Assembly (NCBI GenBank): GCA_910587305.1
Contig: CAJUKV010000001.1
Coordinates: 98,621-162,620, forward strand
DNA: 64,000 nucleotides
Direction: 5' to 3'
DNA from: an uncultured Lachnospiraceae bacterium
GTDB taxonomy: Bacteria > Bacillota > Clostridia > Lachnospirales > Lachnospiraceae
A program made the position numbers and the translations under genes. The notes beneath the pieces were generated by a model that was not told the origin of the DNA, made no database searches, and saw only the letters and a list, made by a program, of their open reading frames with translations. The first letter of the stretch is position 1, and each line of letters starts with the position of its first letter. Positions 60,742 through 64,000 of this stretch are shown piece by piece.

Positions 60742-61635
60742 CTACTTTACGCTTCTTTCCAATTCCTTTTTACCATTACATTGTACTGCCTCGTAAATGG
60801 AACTAAATGTATAATCACAACCATAAATCCCAACATAATTATCTGCTCTTATCGCATTTTCCCCTGCAATGATTTTACAAATTCCGCCTGAAATCACTAC
60901 ATAACCTTTTTCACTCTTTGTTTTAATTCCAATGCCCTTACTCTCAATTTGGATAGTACTATTCTCAAATATAACTCCATCGTTTCCTCTAATTCCATCA
61001 TTTTGTGATTTAATATAAAGATTGGCATCTATCACTTTCACCCTGTTTTTCGATCTGACCGCATCATGATAATATCCATATACACTAAGCTTTCCATTCC
61101 CATTTATTGTGAGATCGCTATTACTAAATATGCATGCTTGAATATCTGATGAGTGCCCTGCATCATCAAAAATAATATTTTCCGTCCCTGCTACTAACGT
61201 AATTATCACCTTTCCCGCTTGTTCTACATAAATTACAGGTCCGCCTTCTGTTTTCCATTCCACATCTGTTAAAAATAAATGTACAATCTCATCATCATAA
61301 GTATTAACAATCAATCTACACTCGTCTGTTTTACCATAAACCACATAATTTCCTCCACGGTAAATAATTATATTCTCTGATTCCAGAGTACAGTCTTCTG
61401 CATTTTCATAGTCCATCATTGGCTGTGAAATATTCACTAAAACATAATCTTTACATTTTATATTCCTATCTATATCAGTTATCTCATATTGAATTAGATC
61501 TTCGTAATCTCTCTGTTGTAATTCTTCCAACGTTTCTCCCCCTATGGAAGCATTCCATATCTGGCTACATCCTGAAATAAACATTAAAACATGTAAGATT
61601 ATTCCTAATAGAACTACTTTCTTATAAATAAACAT
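60742..61635 (-). CDS. Lipoprotein with Cthe_2159/DUF4353-like carbohydrate-binding beta-helix
   Basis: A 297-residue protein with a lipoprotein signal (MFISGC, cysteine at about residue 23). From about residue 110 it shows repeated parallel beta-helix turns such as IFSNSDLTINGNGKLSVYGYYHDAVRSKN and ANLYIKSQNDGIRGNDGV (about residues 165-225), the pattern of the Cthe_2159 family, whose founding member binds cellulose and pectin-like polymers. The usual members are longer; this one ends after the core. It lies between the CotH and VTC genes in the cassette, so it may bind a cell-surface glycan there. Binding is inferred from the family. Confidence 0.78.
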   Translation of the reverse strand: MFIYKKVVLLGIILHVLMFISGCSQIWNASIGGETLEELQQRDYEDLIQYEITDIDRNIKCKDYVLVNISQPMMDYENAEDCTLESENIIIYRGGNYVVYGKTDECRLIVNTYDDEIVHLFLTDVEWKTEGGPVIYVEQAGKVIITLVAGTENIIFDDAGHSSDIQACIFSNSDLTINGNGKLSVYGYYHDAVRSKNRVKVIDANLYIKSQNDGIRGNDGVIFENSTIQIESKGIGIKTKSEKGYVVISGGICKIIAGENAIRADNYVGIYGCDYTFSSIYEAVQCNGKKELERSVK

Positions 61636-61648
61636 AATAACCTCTTAT

Positions 61649-63796
61649 CTATCGCCAAACTTTCATTTCTTCTTTTAAATACTCCATAATATAATTGCGT
61701 CTGATTTTAAAAAAATCATCTATATAGGAAATATACTCCTCATATTCTTCTTTTCCAATATCCTTTGAAATAAATCTTTGATGGCTCTTAACTGCCTGCA
61801 ACTGATAATGGTTCTGCCATATCCTTAATTTTTCATGTATATCCATATAGTCGAAATTATTATCCGCTATTTCTTCAAATGAATCCACAAACCTTTCTTG
61901 AAATTCCCTATTTTTCAAAAGACTTTTAATCATTTCCTCTCCCATTAAGTCACAGCCTGCTGAATCATCAAAAGTATTATGTTCTGGATTATTCAGTGCA
62001 CCATCAAGATCATATAACATAAATCTCCATCTTCCGTCTTTATATTTTCCATCACTTTTTTGCTTAGAACGCCATATTGCAATGTTTTTATCAAATCCTA
62101 CATCATTATTATCAATATAAAGTTGAATGCAATAAAAATCAATCAAACTTTGTATATCAATCAATTCACCGGCATGCTTATAATTTTCTGCACATTCCAT
62201 ATCATTTTCGGAGATAAATTTTAAAACTGCATCATAATCATTCCATGCGTCCCATTCCCCGCCTAAATTAGGTCTTCCCGAGTCAAGCATCCATATATCA
62301 TTCTCACTAATTCCATAATGATTTTGAAAATAATCCTCTTTATATCTTTCTCGGATATTATAAATTCCCCAATACTCTCCGTTTAGAAAAACTACACACG
62401 GTCTCGAATCCTGTACTGAAACATCTCTATCCTTTACCACTGACTGTAAAAAAGAATCATATATTTTACTTCTTGCATAATCTGAACCACCATTACGTAA
62501 TTTTACAGAAGAATACTTCATATTTTCAAAAAAATTATATGCAATAATTTCATTCCCATCGTAAATATCCCTGGCATATAAATTAAACGATTTTTGGACA
62601 GCGTTTCTGCTAGATTGACCAGAAATCCGAATACCAACCATTTGTTCCAATACCTTTGTATGTTTTTCATCAAAAAAAATTATATTTGCTAGTCTTTCCC
62701 ACTCTCTTCCTGTCTTAAAGGCATTGGTTGACATATATTTATAATAAGTATTACCAACTGAATCTGTAAATTCTTCTGGTATATTACCATTTTGTACTCC
62801 TACCTGTTCAATGTAGTTTTTCAGTGCCTCTCCATTTCCATAAATTCCCTTTTTTTCATCAAATAGGTTATCTGGATCCGTCACCAAAGATAGTACCGCA
62901 TAACTATCATATTCTTCCAAGTTTAATCCCACAAAATATATTGCTGTTGCTGTCTTACTTGCTATTCCATCGGATGGCGAATATGCCATTGCTCGAACAA
63001 CAGTTCCTTTATCTACTTTGAAATTAGGTATATATTCCATATCTGCTGTTAAATCGGTTCTATCAGCATAAAGGTTTTCTTTTTTGCTTGCATCACAAAT
63101 CATGATTGGCTCCGTATATTTCTGTGATTCAAGAGTTGGTTCACTGCCATCTAATGTAAAAAAAATATCTTCATTTTCATTAGCTGATAATTTTAATAAA
63201 AACTCATTTTCATAAAAACCACTTTCAGCAGAAAAGGAAGGCATATCTAGTTCAAGAAGTAAAATAGTCTCCGAATTGTCATTACTTTCTCCTGCAGTCG
63301 GTGTCTGTCTCCCCCACTCTCTGCATCCATCTTTTATCCTCGCAAATACAGTATTATATTCCAATTTAGGAACCCTTATAGAATCTATGGTTCTACCATA
63401 TTGATTATTTAAATAAATTTCTCCTCCTTGGCTAGATAATTTAAATGAAGCATGTCTGACAATATTGCCAGCAGAACCATCTAGCCAAATTAAGGTATGC
63501 CCTTTAGCCGGAATAATTACAGTATCTAATAAACATCTATTCAAATTATTTTTACTATTCGACAAGGAAAAACCTGACAAAGATACGGGTACTATTGCCG
63601 GATTATATAACTCTACATAGTCAGCGTAGTCTCCATTCTCATTACAAATAACCGAAAAATTTTTGCTACAAACTTCATTAATAACTATATGATTTGCTGC
63701 CTCAGAAGAATAGCACAACAATGCAATAAAACAACATAAAAAGCAGCTACAAAATAATATAAGTTTAATTTCTAAATAATCTTTTATCTTTCTCAT
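61649..63796 (-). CDS. Secreted CotH protein with lamin-tail and chitobiase-like domains
   Basis: A 715-residue protein. After a signal peptide or membrane anchor (about residues 10-30) comes a lamin-tail domain (HIVINEVCSKNF ... DYVELYNP ... SLSGFSLSN, about residues 32-150). A CHB_HEX_C-like beta-sandwich with FFTLDGSEPT follows near residue 215. The CotH kinase-like domain covers about residues 320-650: MVGIRISGQSSRNAVQKSFN, NGGSDYARSKIYD and RWRFMLYDLDGAL, with the metal-site aspartates in YDLDG. The gene begins about a dozen bases after a truncated gene. Its codon usage is AT-rich like the rest of the cassette. It is likely a surface kinase acting on the neighbouring lipoprotein or on exported polymer, by inference. 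Confidence 0.88.
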   Translation of the reverse strand: MRKIKDYLEIKLILFCSCFLCCFIALLCYSSEAANHIVINEVCSKNFSVICNENGDYADYVELYNPAIVPVSLSGFSLSNSKNNLNRCLLDTVIIPAKGHTLIWLDGSAGNIVRHASFKLSSQGGEIYLNNQYGRTIDSIRVPKLEYNTVFARIKDGCREWGRQTPTAGESNDNSETILLLELDMPSFSAESGFYENEFLLKLSANENEDIFFTLDGSEPTLESQKYTEPIMICDASKKENLYADRTDLTADMEYIPNFKVDKGTVVRAMAYSPSDGIASKTATAIYFVGLNLEEYDSYAVLSLVTDPDNLFDEKKGIYGNGEALKNYIEQVGVQNGNIPEEFTDSVGNTYYKYMSTNAFKTGREWERLANIIFFDEKHTKVLEQMVGIRISGQSSRNAVQKSFNLYARDIYDGNEIIAYNFFENMKYSSVKLRNGGSDYARSKIYDSFLQSVVKDRDVSVQDSRPCVVFLNGEYWGIYNIRERYKEDYFQNHYGISENDIWMLDSGRPNLGGEWDAWNDYDAVLKFISENDMECAENYKHAGELIDIQSLIDFYCIQLYIDNNDVGFDKNIAIWRSKQKSDGKYKDGRWRFMLYDLDGALNNPEHNTFDDSAGCDLMGEEMIKSLLKNREFQERFVDSFEEIADNNFDYMDIHEKLRIWQNHYQLQAVKSHQRFISKDIGKEEYEEYISYIDDFFKIRRNYIMEYLKEEMKVWR

Positions 63797-63807
63797 AAAC
63801 TATCTTT

Positions 63808-64000
63808 TCAACCAAATTTTTCAATTTTTTTTATATTTCTTTTGGATATATCCGTATCAAATCCGTCATCGATATGAATTGCAAGCACCCTGAGCCCATA
63901 TTGATGCCCCAAATATGCCAAATATGAGGAATCCAACCCGCCCGAAATTCCCATCACACAGTCAAACTCTTTTCCTATACTCTCAGATTTTATCTCATCA
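63808..64000 (-). pseudogene. C-terminally truncated PP-loop ATPase (N-acetyl sugar amidotransferase-like)
   Basis: A minus-strand frame enters from the right edge and stops at TGA 63808-63810. It reads DCVMGISGGLDSSYLAYLGH, the PP-loop (SGGxDSS) of N-type ATP pyrophosphatases, then VLAIHIDDGFD and NIKKIEKFG, followed by stop. In the N-acetyl sugar amidotransferase family, seen in nonulosonate loci, about 250 more residues should follow. Only about 45 remain after the PP-loop, and the cotH gene begins just 12 bases after the stop. So the gene is probably cut by insertion of the cassette. Function is lost unless a short form exists. Confidence 0.7.

Overview
The window reads as chromosomal DNA of an anaerobic Clostridia bacterium, most likely a member of the Lachnospiraceae. 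The support is AGGAGG-type ribosome sites before most genes, a T-box leader before ileS, a Spo0A-type DNA-binding protein, an Rpn-type nuclease and AAA-ATPase-like families common in that group, and a galacto-N-biose/lacto-N-biose phosphorylase with its kinase, which suggests life on host glycans. I saw no rRNA, tRNA, CRISPR array, phage or intact insertion sequence.

Bases 1-14145 (minus strand) are a surface-glycan locus. In transcription order they encode a sialyltransferase-like nonulosonate transferase, a CotH-like membrane protein, an ABC exporter, an acyltransferase, a large membrane protein, a WecE/RffA-type sugar aminotransferase, a second large membrane protein, a GNAT acetyltransferase, a GT2 glycosyltransferase and a DUF6020 membrane protein cut by the left edge. 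Bases 14371-18726 (plus strand) hold pseudaminic acid genes: pseF, a PLP-dependent decarboxylase-like gene, pseI and pseG. Bases 18750-25768 (minus strand) hold a secreted SGNH esterase, an acyltransferase remnant, an MFS transporter, an ATP-grasp ligase, a GT2 glycosyltransferase, pseC and, as first gene of that run, a free-standing Spo0A DNA-binding domain. Together these can make CMP-pseudaminic acid, apart from pseB, which is not in the window, and probably also a dTDP-4-amino-4,6-dideoxygalactose-type sugar.

Bases 25876-59218 are mainly housekeeping: an ITPase-like hydrolase, a 3-methyladenine glycosylase, a 33-residue small protein, an Na/Pi cotransporter, the GH112 phosphorylase with NahK-like kinase, mfd, pth, an Rpn-like nuclease, glutamine synthetase, one decayed and one intact AAA-ATPase/PD-(D/E)XK gene, an HD hydrolase, tcdA, glycogen phosphorylase, ileS with T-box, a DHH phosphoesterase, an Eis-like acetyltransferase, a SNF2 helicase and pncB. 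Bases 59356-64000 are clearly more AT-rich and carry a DUF4956 / VTC-domain / Cthe_2159-like lipoprotein / CotH cassette next to a truncated PP-loop ATPase, which looks like acquired DNA.

The most unusual feature is non-coding. Several families of short palindromic repeats lie in the gaps, and many copies end exactly at the ribosome site or start codon of the next gene, so the repeat itself appears to supply the 5' untranslated region. Unrelated genes (ATP-grasp, tcdA, ABC exporter, Eis-like; and MPG, SGNH esterase, NahK) share near-identical leaders.
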